Assembly: GCA_010365135.1 (NCBI GenBank)
Contig: JAAFGY010000008.1
Location: 1 to 45,910 of the forward strand
Direction of reading: 5' to 3'
Source: Flavobacterium sp.
GTDB lineage: Bacteria > Bacteroidota > Bacteroidia > Flavobacteriales > Flavobacteriaceae
Length of the DNA stretch: 45,910 bases
In this document: piece after piece, positions 33,253 through 40,994 of the stretch
Numbering within the stretch: position 1 is the first letter of the stretch
Layout: the number at the start of each line of letters is the position of its first letter
Program-made: the position numbers and the translations under genes
Notes under the pieces: generated by a model
What the model was told of the DNA's origin: nothing
Databases searched by the model: none
What the model saw: only the letters and a program-made list of their open reading frames with translations

Positions 33253-36006
33253 TTAATCTCTTGGATATTGCAAAGCCGCTTGAGCTGCTGCTAAACGTGC
33301 AATTGGCACACGGAAAGGAGAACAACTTACGTAGTTCATTCCAATTCGGTGACAGAAGACAACGCTATCAGGATCGCCTCCGTGTTCGCCACAAATACCT
33401 ACTTTTAGATTGGGTTTGGTTTTGCGACCTCTTTCTACACCGAGTTTAATCAATTCACCAACTCCTTCTTGGTCAATGGTTTGGAAAGGATCGTTAGGAA
33501 GAATTCCTAAATCAAGGTATTTTGGTAGGAAGCCGCCAATATCATCACGGCTGAAACCGAAACTCATTTGTGTTAAATCGTTGGTTCCAAAACTGAAGAA
33601 ATCGGCTTCTTCTGCCATAACATCTGCTTTCAACGCGGCGCGAGGAATTTCGATCATGGTTCCGTATAAATAAGGTATTTTTTTAACCTCCATTTTTTCG
33701 CAAGTTTCTTTGTAAACCGTGTCAACAATTTCTCTTTGATGTTTTAACTCGTTTTTCGAGCAAGTAACCGGAATCATAATTTCGGGCATTGCTTTTTTGC
33801 CTTCATTAGTCAATTCGACAGTAGCTTCAAAGATGGCTCTAATTTGCATTTCGGTGATTTCCGGATAACTGACTCCTAAACGAACTCCTCTATGACCTAG
33901 CATTGGATTGTTTTCGTGTAAAGCCAGTACTCGTCTATTCAAAACACTCATACTGATACCTAATTCTTTGCTCAACTGAATTAATTTTTCTTTATCGTGA
34001 GGAACGAATTCGTGCAATGGTGGATCGAGTAAACGAATGGTTACGGGATGACCACTCATTACACTTAATGTTTTTTTAATATCTTTTTTTACATAAACGA
34101 ATAAACCATTCAAAGCTTCTCTTCTTTCTTTTTCGGTTTTACTCACAATCATTTTGCGCAAAAGGAATAACGGTTGGTCGCTTCCTTCACCATAAAACAT
34201 ATGTTCTGTGCGAAATAAACCAATTCCTTCTGCGCCAAATTTTACGCCTTGTTCAGCATCGCCAGGAGTTTCTGCATTGGTTCGAACGCCCATTACTTTA
34301 GTTTTATCCACTAATTTCATCAGGTTCTTGTACGACTGATTTTTATCTAAATCCACATCGACTAATTCCATACTTCCTAGGTAAACCAATCCTTTTGTAC
34401 CGTCAAGACTCAACCAATCTCCTTCTTTGATAAAAGTACCATCGTTGGCTCTAAACGATTTGGTTTCACTGTTAATTTGAATATCATTGCAACCTACAAT
34501 ACAACATTTTCCCCAACCTCTTGCTACTAATGCTGCGTGAGAGGTCATTCCTCCTTTGGTAGTCAAAATAGCTTGTGATTTGTGCATTCCATCGACATCT
34601 TCGGGTGAAGTTTCTTCTCTTACCAAGATTACTTTTTCGCCACGACTTGCCCATTCTACAGCATCGTTGGACGAGAACACTACACGTCCTTTTGCTCCAC
34701 CGGGTCCTGCTGGTAATCCTTTGGCAATTGCTTTTGTTATTTTTTGTATTTCAGGATTCAACATAGGCAATAATAATTCTACCAATTGGTTTGGTGCTAC
34801 TCTCATAACAGCCGTATTGGCATCAATCAATTTTGAATTATACATGTCGCTGGCAATTTTTACAGCAGCGATTCCATTGCGTTTTCCGATACGGCATTGC
34901 AACATATAAAGTGTTCCCTTTTCGATGGTAAACTCAATATCTTGCATGTCTTTGTAATGCACTTCTAATCTATTTTGTATATCGAACAACTGTTTGTAAG
35001 CGGCCGGCATCGTTTCTTCCAGAGTTGGCAAATGTTTGCTTTGATCGTTTTTAGATTTGTCATTCACTGGTGCTGGAGTTCTAATTCCTGCTACCACATC
35101 TTCCCCTTGCGCATTTAATAAATATTCTCCATAAAAATAATCTTCACCATTGCCGGGATTTCTGGTAAAAGCAACTCCTGTGGCGCTGGATTCTCCCATG
35201 TTTCCAAAAACCATGGCTTGCACATTTACAGCAGTTCCCCATTCGTGTGGAATGTTTTCAATACGACGGTATTCAATGGCTCGTTTTCCCATCCAGCTGC
35301 TAAATACGCCGCCGATACTTCCCCACAATTGTTCGTTTGGATCTTCTGGAAACGGTTTGCCCAATACTTTAATAATTGTGGCTTTAAATTCTTTTACCAA
35401 AGTTTTTAATTCGGCAACGGTTAAATCGGTATCAAATTGATAGCCTTGTTTGTGTTTTATTTTTTCTAATTTTTCGTCTAATACTTTTCGGATTCCTTTT
35501 CCGTCTTTAGGTTCAATTCCAGCGGCTTTTTCCATCACCACATCGGCATACATCATTATCAAACGACGGTAGGCATCATAAGCAAAACGAGCATCGCCCG
35601 ATTGTTTGATTACGCCTTCGATGGTTTGTTCGTTTAGACCAATATTCAAAACGGTATCCATCATTCCGGGCATCGATTTTCTAGCTCCTGAACGAACAGA
35701 AAGCAATAAAGGATTGTTGATATCGCCAAACTTTTTGCCCATTTCTTTTTCTACAGTCGCTAATGCTTTATCCGATTGCGCCTTTAGCTCTGTAGGGTAT
35801 TTCTTTTTATTATTATAATAAGCCGTACAAACTTCTGTGGTAAGTGTAAATCCAGGAGGAACTGGTAATAGAAGGTTAGGATTACCCGCCATTTCAGCTA
35901 GATTGGCTCCTTTGCCTCCCAATAAGTTTTTCATAGATTCGTTTCCGTCTGCTTTACCACCACCAAAATAATACACGTATTTTGGAGCATTTTTTTCTTG
36001 TGCCAT
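33253..36006 (-). CDS. ppdK: Pyruvate, phosphate dikinase
   Basis: The enzyme interconverts pyruvate, ATP and phosphate with PEP, AMP and pyrophosphate in the cytoplasm. The N-terminal ATP-grasp domain begins YYFGGGKADGNESMKNLLGG and includes LLSVRSGARKSMPGMMDTVL. The swivelling domain holds the phosphohistidine His490 in GGMTSHAALVARG. The C-terminal PEP/pyruvate barrel contains GAEGIGLFRTEHMF, LRLGVSYPEI-type strands and GICGEHGGD with the catalytic Cys. The length of 917 residues is slightly above the 874 of the Clostridium enzyme. It stands alone with its own terminator. With the acetate genes downstream it may serve gluconeogenic growth, since Flavobacterium feeds on peptides and acetate. 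Confidence 0.97.
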   Translation of the reverse strand: MAQEKNAPKYVYYFGGGKADGNESMKNLLGGKGANLAEMAGNPNLLLPVPPGFTLTTEVCTAYYNNKKKYPTELKAQSDKALATVEKEMGKKFGDINNPLLLSVRSGARKSMPGMMDTVLNIGLNEQTIEGVIKQSGDARFAYDAYRRLIMMYADVVMEKAAGIEPKDGKGIRKVLDEKLEKIKHKQGYQFDTDLTVAELKTLVKEFKATIIKVLGKPFPEDPNEQLWGSIGGVFSSWMGKRAIEYRRIENIPHEWGTAVNVQAMVFGNMGESSATGVAFTRNPGNGEDYFYGEYLLNAQGEDVVAGIRTPAPVNDKSKNDQSKHLPTLEETMPAAYKQLFDIQNRLEVHYKDMQDIEFTIEKGTLYMLQCRIGKRNGIAAVKIASDMYNSKLIDANTAVMRVAPNQLVELLLPMLNPEIQKITKAIAKGLPAGPGGAKGRVVFSSNDAVEWASRGEKVILVREETSPEDVDGMHKSQAILTTKGGMTSHAALVARGWGKCCIVGCNDIQINSETKSFRANDGTFIKEGDWLSLDGTKGLVYLGSMELVDVDLDKNQSYKNLMKLVDKTKVMGVRTNAETPGDAEQGVKFGAEGIGLFRTEHMFYGEGSDQPLFLLRKMIVSKTEKERREALNGLFVYVKKDIKKTLSVMSGHPVTIRLLDPPLHEFVPHDKEKLIQLSKELGISMSVLNRRVLALHENNPMLGHRGVRLGVSYPEITEMQIRAIFEATVELTNEGKKAMPEIMIPVTCSKNELKHQREIVDTVYKETCEKMEVKKIPYLYGTMIEIPRAALKADVMAEEADFFSFGTNDLTQMSFGFSRDDIGGFLPKYLDLGILPNDPFQTIDQEGVGELIKLGVERGRKTKPNLKVGICGEHGGDPDSVVFCHRIGMNYVSCSPFRVPIARLAAAQAALQYPRD

Positions 36007-36052
36007 ATTCGTAAATTTATTTAAGATTATTGTAATGTTATTATATTTCTCT

Positions 36053-36060
36053 CAAAGATA
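36053..36060 (-). promoter_or_regulatory. -7 box candidate for ppdK
   Basis: Read on the minus strand this is TATCTTTG, a full match to TAnnTTTG, about 47 bp before the ppdK start. A matching upstream TTG box at the expected distance is not obvious. Confidence 0.45.
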
Positions 36061-36298
36061 GAAGCAATTCTTTTTTAAAAAAATGATAATTGTCATATTT
36101 AAGCTTTAGATAAAACACCCCATTTTGATCATTCATTTGTTAAAAAACAACAGCGTTTCTGCTAAATTTAAAAGGGCAATTTTAACAAAAATGACTGATT
36201 ATCGGCGAATAATTCTATAAAATACAATTAATTCGTAGACTTTAATAGATAATTCAAGCTAAAACAAAAAAAATGTTAGGTAAATCAAGCAGGTTTGA

Positions 36299-36306
36299 TA
36301 TATTTG
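36299..36306 (+). promoter_or_regulatory. -7 box candidate for the acetate transporter
   Basis: TATATTTG matches TAnnTTTG fully, and TTAG lies 19 bp upstream as a weak -33 box. The inferred leader before the transporter ATG is about 70 nt. A weak -33 box would fit a promoter that needs an activator. Confidence 0.45.
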
Positions 36307-36383
36307 TGAATCTGAAATGAAATGAATGCCCTATTTTATAAAACCAAGATTCTAAACTTTCAAAAAACAACTCACTTTTTTAC

Positions 36384-36944
36384 ATGGAACAAATTATCAA
36401 AGACACAACAGCAAATCCGGCCCCATTAGGACTTTTCGGTTTTGGAATGACTACTATTTTATTAAACATTCACAATGCAGGTTTCTACGAACTCAATTCG
36501 ATGATTATGGCGATGGGAATTTTTATTGGCGGCACACAACAAGTCATTGCTGGAATTATGGAGTGGAAAAAAGGAAATGGTTTTGGGATGTCGGCTTTTA
36601 CGTCCTACGGATTTTTCTGGTTGTCGCTTGTGGCAATATGGATTCTGCCTTTAATGGGAGTTACAAAACCTGACGGCGCATCAATGGGATGTTATTTGGG
36701 ACTTTGGGGGTTATTCACCCTAGCTTTTTTTATTGGAACACTCAACGGGAATACCATTGGCAAACTTATTTTTGGCTCGCTAGTGATCTTATTTGCCCTA
36801 CTTTCTACGGCAAGTTTTACGGGTAACGCGGCTATTCATACTTTGGCTGGTTATGAAGGAATTCTATGTGGCTTTTTTGCATTTTATGAAGGTGCAGCAA
36901 TCGTAATCAATGAAAAATTAGGAAAAAAAGTCTTGCCTCTGTAA
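36384..36944 (+). CDS. Acetate uptake transporter, SatP/YaaH (GPR1/FUN34) family
   Basis: The protein starts with NPAPLGLFGFGMTTILLNIH, the family signature [NS]PAPLGLxGFGxTT, and has six hydrophobic helices in 186 residues. SatP-type proteins move acetate and succinate across the inner membrane as hexameric channels. The mid-protein GGTQQVIAGIMEWKKGNGFG is the second family landmark. It precedes acetyl-CoA synthetase by 121 bp in the same direction, which makes the substrate acetate very likely: the two genes form an uptake and activation module. Confidence 0.94.
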   Translation: MEQIIKDTTANPAPLGLFGFGMTTILLNIHNAGFYELNSMIMAMGIFIGGTQQVIAGIMEWKKGNGFGMSAFTSYGFFWLSLVAIWILPLMGVTKPDGASMGCYLGLWGLFTLAFFIGTLNGNTIGKLIFGSLVILFALLSTASFTGNAAIHTLAGYEGILCGFFAFYEGAAIVINEKLGKKVLPL

Positions 36945-37065
36945 AAACAGCACAATTTATTGTTAAAACATTGTCCATACCAACTAAAGAAAAGAAATAG
37001 ATTTAAATTTGTTTTTTTCCAACAGTGTTAATTTTAAGAGTTGCACATCCAAAAATAAAAATATA

Positions 37066-38973
37066 ATGAGTTATTATAAAATTGAAAATCTAGAACAATA
37101 CTTCAAACATTACAACAAATCGGTTCGTGAACCTAGAAAATTTTGGAACAAAATAGCTTCAGAAAATTTCACTTGGTATCAAGAATGCGACAAAGTAATG
37201 GAGTTTGATATGGCCGAAGCGAAAATAAAATGGTTCGTAGATGCCAAAGTAAATATCGTTAAGAATTGTCTGGATCGACATCTTGCCAAAAGAGGCGAAA
37301 AAACGGCTATCATCTTTGAACCTAACAATCCTACGGAAAATGCGCAACACATCTCCTATAACGATTTGTATACCAGAGTCTGCAAAATGGCAAATGTGCT
37401 GCAAGAACAAGGCATAAAAAAGGGAGATCGGGTTTGTATTTATTTACCAATGATTCCAGAATTGGCTGTTTCAGTATTAGCTTGTGCTCGGATTGGAGCC
37501 ATACATTCTGTAATTTTTGCAGGATTTTCTGCTTCGGCAGTAACGGCAAGAATTATTGATAGTGAGAGCAAAATGGTCATCACTTCGGATGGTGGATTTA
37601 GAGGCGAAAAAACTATTGATTTAAAAGGAATTATCGATGATGCATTAACCTCTTGTCCTAGTGTTTCAACCGTTTTAGTGGTCAAAAGAACCAATACTTC
37701 CATAGCTATGAAAGAAGGTCGTGACCAATGGTTGCAACCTCTTTTTGAGGCAGCTTCTGACAATAATGTAGCTGAAATTATGGATGCAGAAGATCCATTG
37801 TTTATTCTTTACACTTCGGGCTCCACCGGAAAACCAAAAGGAATGGTGCATACTACGGCTGGATATATGGTTTATACCGCTTATACGTTCAAGAATGTTT
37901 TCAATTATGAAGAAAATGATGTTTTCTGGTGTACTGCTGATATTGGCTGGATTACCGGACATTCTTATACTTTATACGGACCATTATTGAATGGTGCTAC
38001 GACAGTAATGTTCGAAGGAGTTCCGTCCTATCCTGATTTTAGTCGCTTTTGGGAAATCATTGAAAAACACAAAATCACCCAATTTTATACTGCGCCAACA
38101 GCCATTCGTGCTTTGGCAAAAGAGAAATTAGAATACGTTCAAAAATACCCATTATCCTCACTAAAAGTCATTGGATCTGTTGGAGAACCCATCAACGAAG
38201 AGGCTTGGCACTGGTACAATGACCACGTTGGTGGAAAACGTTGCCCATTAGTGGATACTTGGTGGCAAACAGAAACTGGCGGTATTATGATCTCGGCAAT
38301 TCCGTTTGTAACCCCAACAAAACCTACTTACGCTTCCTTGCCATTGCCAGGAATCCAAGCGGTTTTGATGGATGAAAAGCGCAATGAAATTGAAGGCAAT
38401 CAAGTTACAGGAAGTTTGTGTATCAAATTTCCTTGGCCTGGAATTGCCAGAACCATCTGGGGCGATCATCAACGGTACAAAGACACTTATTTTACTGCTT
38501 TTCCTGGTAAATATTTCACTGGAGACGGAGCTTTGCGTGACGAAGTAGGTTATTATAGAATTACTGGTCGTGTTGACGATGTGATTATCGTTTCGGGTCA
38601 TAATTTGGGAACTGCACCTATTGAGGATGCAATTAATGAACATCCAGCAGTGGCCGAAAGTGCTATTGTAGGTTTTCCTCATGATGTCAAAGGGAATGCT
38701 TTGTACGGTTTTGTAATTCTGAAAGAATCTGGAGAGTATCGAGATAGAGCTAACTTAACCAAAGAAATTAACCAGCACGTTGCGGATCACATTGGTCCGA
38801 TTGCCAAGTTAGATAAAATACAATTTGTTTCTGGTTTGCCAAAAACGCGCTCGGGTAAAATTATGCGTCGCATTCTTCGCAAAATAGCCGAAGGTGATTA
38901 CTCTAATTTTGGCGACACCTCTACTTTATTAAATCCAGAAATTGTGGATGAAATAAAAGACGGGAAGTTGTAG
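37066..38973 (+). CDS. acs: Acetyl-CoA synthetase (acetate-CoA ligase)
   Basis: Acs activates acetate with ATP to acetyl-AMP and then acetyl-CoA. The ANL-family motifs are complete: FILYTSGSTGKPKGMVHTT (phosphate-binding loop), WWQTETGG (acyl pocket with the conserved Trp-Trp), ITGRVDDVIIVSGHNLGT (hinge), and PKTRSGKIMRRILRKIA with Lys598, the residue acetylated in regulated Acs enzymes. I use the ATG that gives MSYYKIENLEQYFKHYNKS (636 residues); an upstream ATG would add 19 residues of unlikely leader. The enzyme is of full family length except for a slightly short N-terminus. A strong terminator follows. Confidence 0.97.
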   Translation: MSYYKIENLEQYFKHYNKSVREPRKFWNKIASENFTWYQECDKVMEFDMAEAKIKWFVDAKVNIVKNCLDRHLAKRGEKTAIIFEPNNPTENAQHISYNDLYTRVCKMANVLQEQGIKKGDRVCIYLPMIPELAVSVLACARIGAIHSVIFAGFSASAVTARIIDSESKMVITSDGGFRGEKTIDLKGIIDDALTSCPSVSTVLVVKRTNTSIAMKEGRDQWLQPLFEAASDNNVAEIMDAEDPLFILYTSGSTGKPKGMVHTTAGYMVYTAYTFKNVFNYEENDVFWCTADIGWITGHSYTLYGPLLNGATTVMFEGVPSYPDFSRFWEIIEKHKITQFYTAPTAIRALAKEKLEYVQKYPLSSLKVIGSVGEPINEEAWHWYNDHVGGKRCPLVDTWWQTETGGIMISAIPFVTPTKPTYASLPLPGIQAVLMDEKRNEIEGNQVTGSLCIKFPWPGIARTIWGDHQRYKDTYFTAFPGKYFTGDGALRDEVGYYRITGRVDDVIIVSGHNLGTAPIEDAINEHPAVAESAIVGFPHDVKGNALYGFVILKESGEYRDRANLTKEINQHVADHIGPIAKLDKIQFVSGLPKTRSGKIMRRILRKIAEGDYSNFGDTSTLLNPEIVDEIKDGKL

Positions 38974-38994
38974 AAAATAATTTATTCCAATTAT

Positions 38995-39026
38995 AAGGCT
39001 GTTCGCTGTGGCGAATGGCCTTTTTT
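38995..39026 (+). terminator. Terminator of acs
   Basis: AAGGC and GCCTT enclose a second pairing of TTCGC with GCGAA, giving a long stem with a TGTG-type loop, followed by six T on the plus strand. It lies about 20 bp after the acs stop. Confidence 0.85.
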
Positions 39027-39080
39027 ATTAGATTCAAAAAAAAGACGAATAGTTTAGTCCTTTATTATCGACATCCTATC

Positions 39081-39165
39081 CTTGCTATTTGTCACGCTGG
39101 AAGCGTCTCAATTATTTTGCTCTCGTGCGGTGAGACGCTTCCAGCGTGACAAAAGGAGTAGCAAG
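39081..39165. repeat. Perfect 23-bp inverted repeat element
   Basis: The arms 39088-39110 and 39131-39153 are exact reverse complements (core GTCACGCTGGAAGCGTCTCA) around a 20-bp centre. An outer pair CTTGCTA (39081-39087) and TAGCAAG (39159-39165) extends the symmetry. The element lies between the acs terminator and the terminator of the SusF-like gene, carries no ORF and is more GC-rich than its surroundings. It looks like a mobile REP/MITE-type unit. Confidence 0.85.
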
Positions 39166-39174
39166 TTTAACCAA

Positions 39175-39208
39175 AAAATCCCTTACCGCAATTGCAGTAA
39201 GGGATTTT
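39175..39208. terminator. Terminator at the 3' end of the SusF-like gene
   Basis: AAAATCCCTTAC (39175-39186) and GTAAGGGATTTT (39197-39208) pair perfectly across 10 nt. On the minus strand the stem is followed by T-rich sequence. It lies 20 bp after the stop of the T9SS SusF-like gene. Confidence 0.8.
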
Positions 39209-39227
39209 CAATTTATTAAAACTTAGT

Positions 39228-40787
39228 TTATTGTTTTATTAACTTAAGTGTAGAAGTACCGTTTGCAGTGGAAACTTTTGCAAAATAAACTCCTTTAGAA
39301 AGTTCTGTTGCATTAACTGAAACTTCTTTTGAAGCACTATTTTTTGCATAAACTGTTTTTCCTAAAACATCATACACTTGAATCGAAGTGATGTCATCGT
39401 TACCTGAAACTATGTTCCAGCTACCTCTTGTTGGATTAGGATAAGCACTAAAGCTTTTAGAATCAAATTGATTAACTCCTAAAGCACTTGTAAATGTATA
39501 AACCCCAGTTGATCTAACTAAAGTTACATTCCAAGTACCAGCTGTTGCAGGTAAATCGCCACCAGATGGCGTTCCAGTAGGAAATCCAGTACCGCCCCAA
39601 CTTGTAGTCCAATCATAATCCTGACGGAATTTAATAGGTCCGTCAGTAGTCATTAAATTAGTAAAATTATAATTTTCACCGTCAGTTGTAGTCATTACAT
39701 TTGGATCAGGATATGGGGTTGTTCCTCCTGGCCATCCACCTGCACCTGCTCCAACAATTGAAACTGGTGGTTGAGACGATAAATTGAATCTATAAACTCC
39801 AGTCACTACATTAAATATACAATCGTAAGTACCGGCAGCGGTAACGATTATGTTATCTGGCCCAGTTACTCCTATAGGGAATGCAGTTCCACCAAAACTT
39901 GGATCGGTCCAATTGTTATTTTGACGGAATTTAATTTCTCCCGAGCCAGCAACTAATGGATCTACACCTGTTAGGACTAGATTTTTAATTCTATAAATGA
40001 CACCATCAGTAGTAGTCATTTGATTTGGATCTGGGCTTCCTCCCCATCCACCTGCTCCAGAACCAACTACAGCAATAGAGTTATATATAGGCGCTGCTAC
40101 AAAGGAGTAGGTACCTGCATCTTTATCATAAGTCACAGAAGTATATTTTCCAGCAGGAACTGTAATGAAATCCGTAGGAACACCTGTAGCTGTTCCAGAA
40201 GGAAAAGCAGTAGCACCTACAACTGCACCATCAACACTGAACTGAGCGTTTCCAGCTATAAAAGTTGTGGTTCCTAATGTATACACAATTCCATCCGATG
40301 TTTCCATGGTAATACCTGTACCAGCGCCAGTTGCAGTTCCAATAACTTTTACAACGGGAATTGGAGGTCCTCCGGTAAATGCATAATTACCTGTTACACT
40401 ATTAAAAGTAACGTCATAAGTTCCAGCAACGGCAACTATATCTACACTTCCACCAGCATTTTCAGCACCAATTCCTGTTGGAAATGATGGTCCTGTTACT
40501 GGTTTTCCCCAGTTTCCTCCAGGAGGTGTACTAGAAGCTGAATTCCAACTGTTGTTTGCTCTAAATTTAAAAGGACCACCCGCCATAACAAGACCACTAT
40601 AGGTCCAATCATCGCTAGTACCTACTCGGCTCATTTGTTTCGCATCAATAGGCCCAGGATTTTTTGCTCCTCCTGGCCATCCTCCTACTTCAATCCCATC
40701 GCCTACGATGGCAACAGATGTAATTTGAGCATTGATTGCCGTAAAAGCAAACAAACACATCAATAGATAAAATAATTTTGTTTTCAT
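39228..40787 (-). CDS. Four-repeat SusF/SusE-like glycan-binding protein with T9SS type A tail
   Basis: A signal peptide (about residues 1-21, ending NAQ) is followed by four tandem modules of about 90-125 residues. Modules 1, 3 and 4 share GGWPGG or GGWGGS near the start, a Met-Thr-Thr-like strand and KFRxNNxW or KFRQDYDW. This is the pattern of the SusE/SusF starch-binding domain. Module 2 has lost the KFR-W core. The last 80 residues (FSAYPNPTRGSWNI, VYDVLGKTVY, GVYFAKVSTANG) are a type A T9SS signal. So the binding protein is probably secreted or surface-attached by the T9SS instead of being a SusF lipoprotein. It is the last gene of the locus, 207 bp after the GH13 enzyme. Confidence 0.87.
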   Translation of the reverse strand: MKTKLFYLLMCLFAFTAINAQITSVAIVGDGIEVGGWPGGAKNPGPIDAKQMSRVGTSDDWTYSGLVMAGGPFKFRANNSWNSASSTPPGGNWGKPVTGPSFPTGIGAENAGGSVDIVAVAGTYDVTFNSVTGNYAFTGGPPIPVVKVIGTATGAGTGITMETSDGIVYTLGTTTFIAGNAQFSVDGAVVGATAFPSGTATGVPTDFITVPAGKYTSVTYDKDAGTYSFVAAPIYNSIAVVGSGAGGWGGSPDPNQMTTTDGVIYRIKNLVLTGVDPLVAGSGEIKFRQNNNWTDPSFGGTAFPIGVTGPDNIIVTAAGTYDCIFNVVTGVYRFNLSSQPPVSIVGAGAGGWPGGTTPYPDPNVMTTTDGENYNFTNLMTTDGPIKFRQDYDWTTSWGGTGFPTGTPSGGDLPATAGTWNVTLVRSTGVYTFTSALGVNQFDSKSFSAYPNPTRGSWNIVSGNDDITSIQVYDVLGKTVYAKNSASKEVSVNATELSKGVYFAKVSTANGTSTLKLIKQ

Positions 40788-40947
40788 AATTGATACTTTT
40801 TTAGATTAATATCTTATAAAATTACAAAAAATAACGAATATAAAACGAATGTCGAAAAAAAATCTCCTACTATCACGTTTTCGTGTTGATAACATTTTTT
40901 TAAATCTTAAAATAGTATAATGGAATATTTGTGCTTGAATAATAAAA

Positions 40948-40973
40948 AAAGGCTGTCTAAAAAGACAGCCTTT
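40948..40973 (-). terminator. Terminator after the GH13 gene
   Basis: AAAGGCTGTCT (40948-40958) and AGACAGCCTTT (40963-40973) pair perfectly with an AAAA loop and are followed on the minus strand by six T or more. The SusF-like gene further on therefore probably needs its own promoter or read-through. Confidence 0.85.
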
Positions 40974-40994
40974 GCGAGTTGGAGTGGAATGAGT

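Larger units (their letters stand above)
36007..36383. other. Divergent regulatory gap between ppdK and the acetate transporter
   Basis: These 377 bp hold -7-type boxes for both flanking genes (CAAAGATA at 36053-36060 for ppdK on the minus strand and TATATTTG at 36299-36306 on the plus strand). The rest is A/T-rich. I see no RNA gene, small ORF or long repeat. Confidence 0.6.

Noticed and set aside
37009..37065. N-terminal extension of acetyl-CoA synthetase
   Set aside because: The 19 extra residues (MFFSNSVNFKSCTSKNKNI) are unlike the family and the downstream ATG starts the conserved region.
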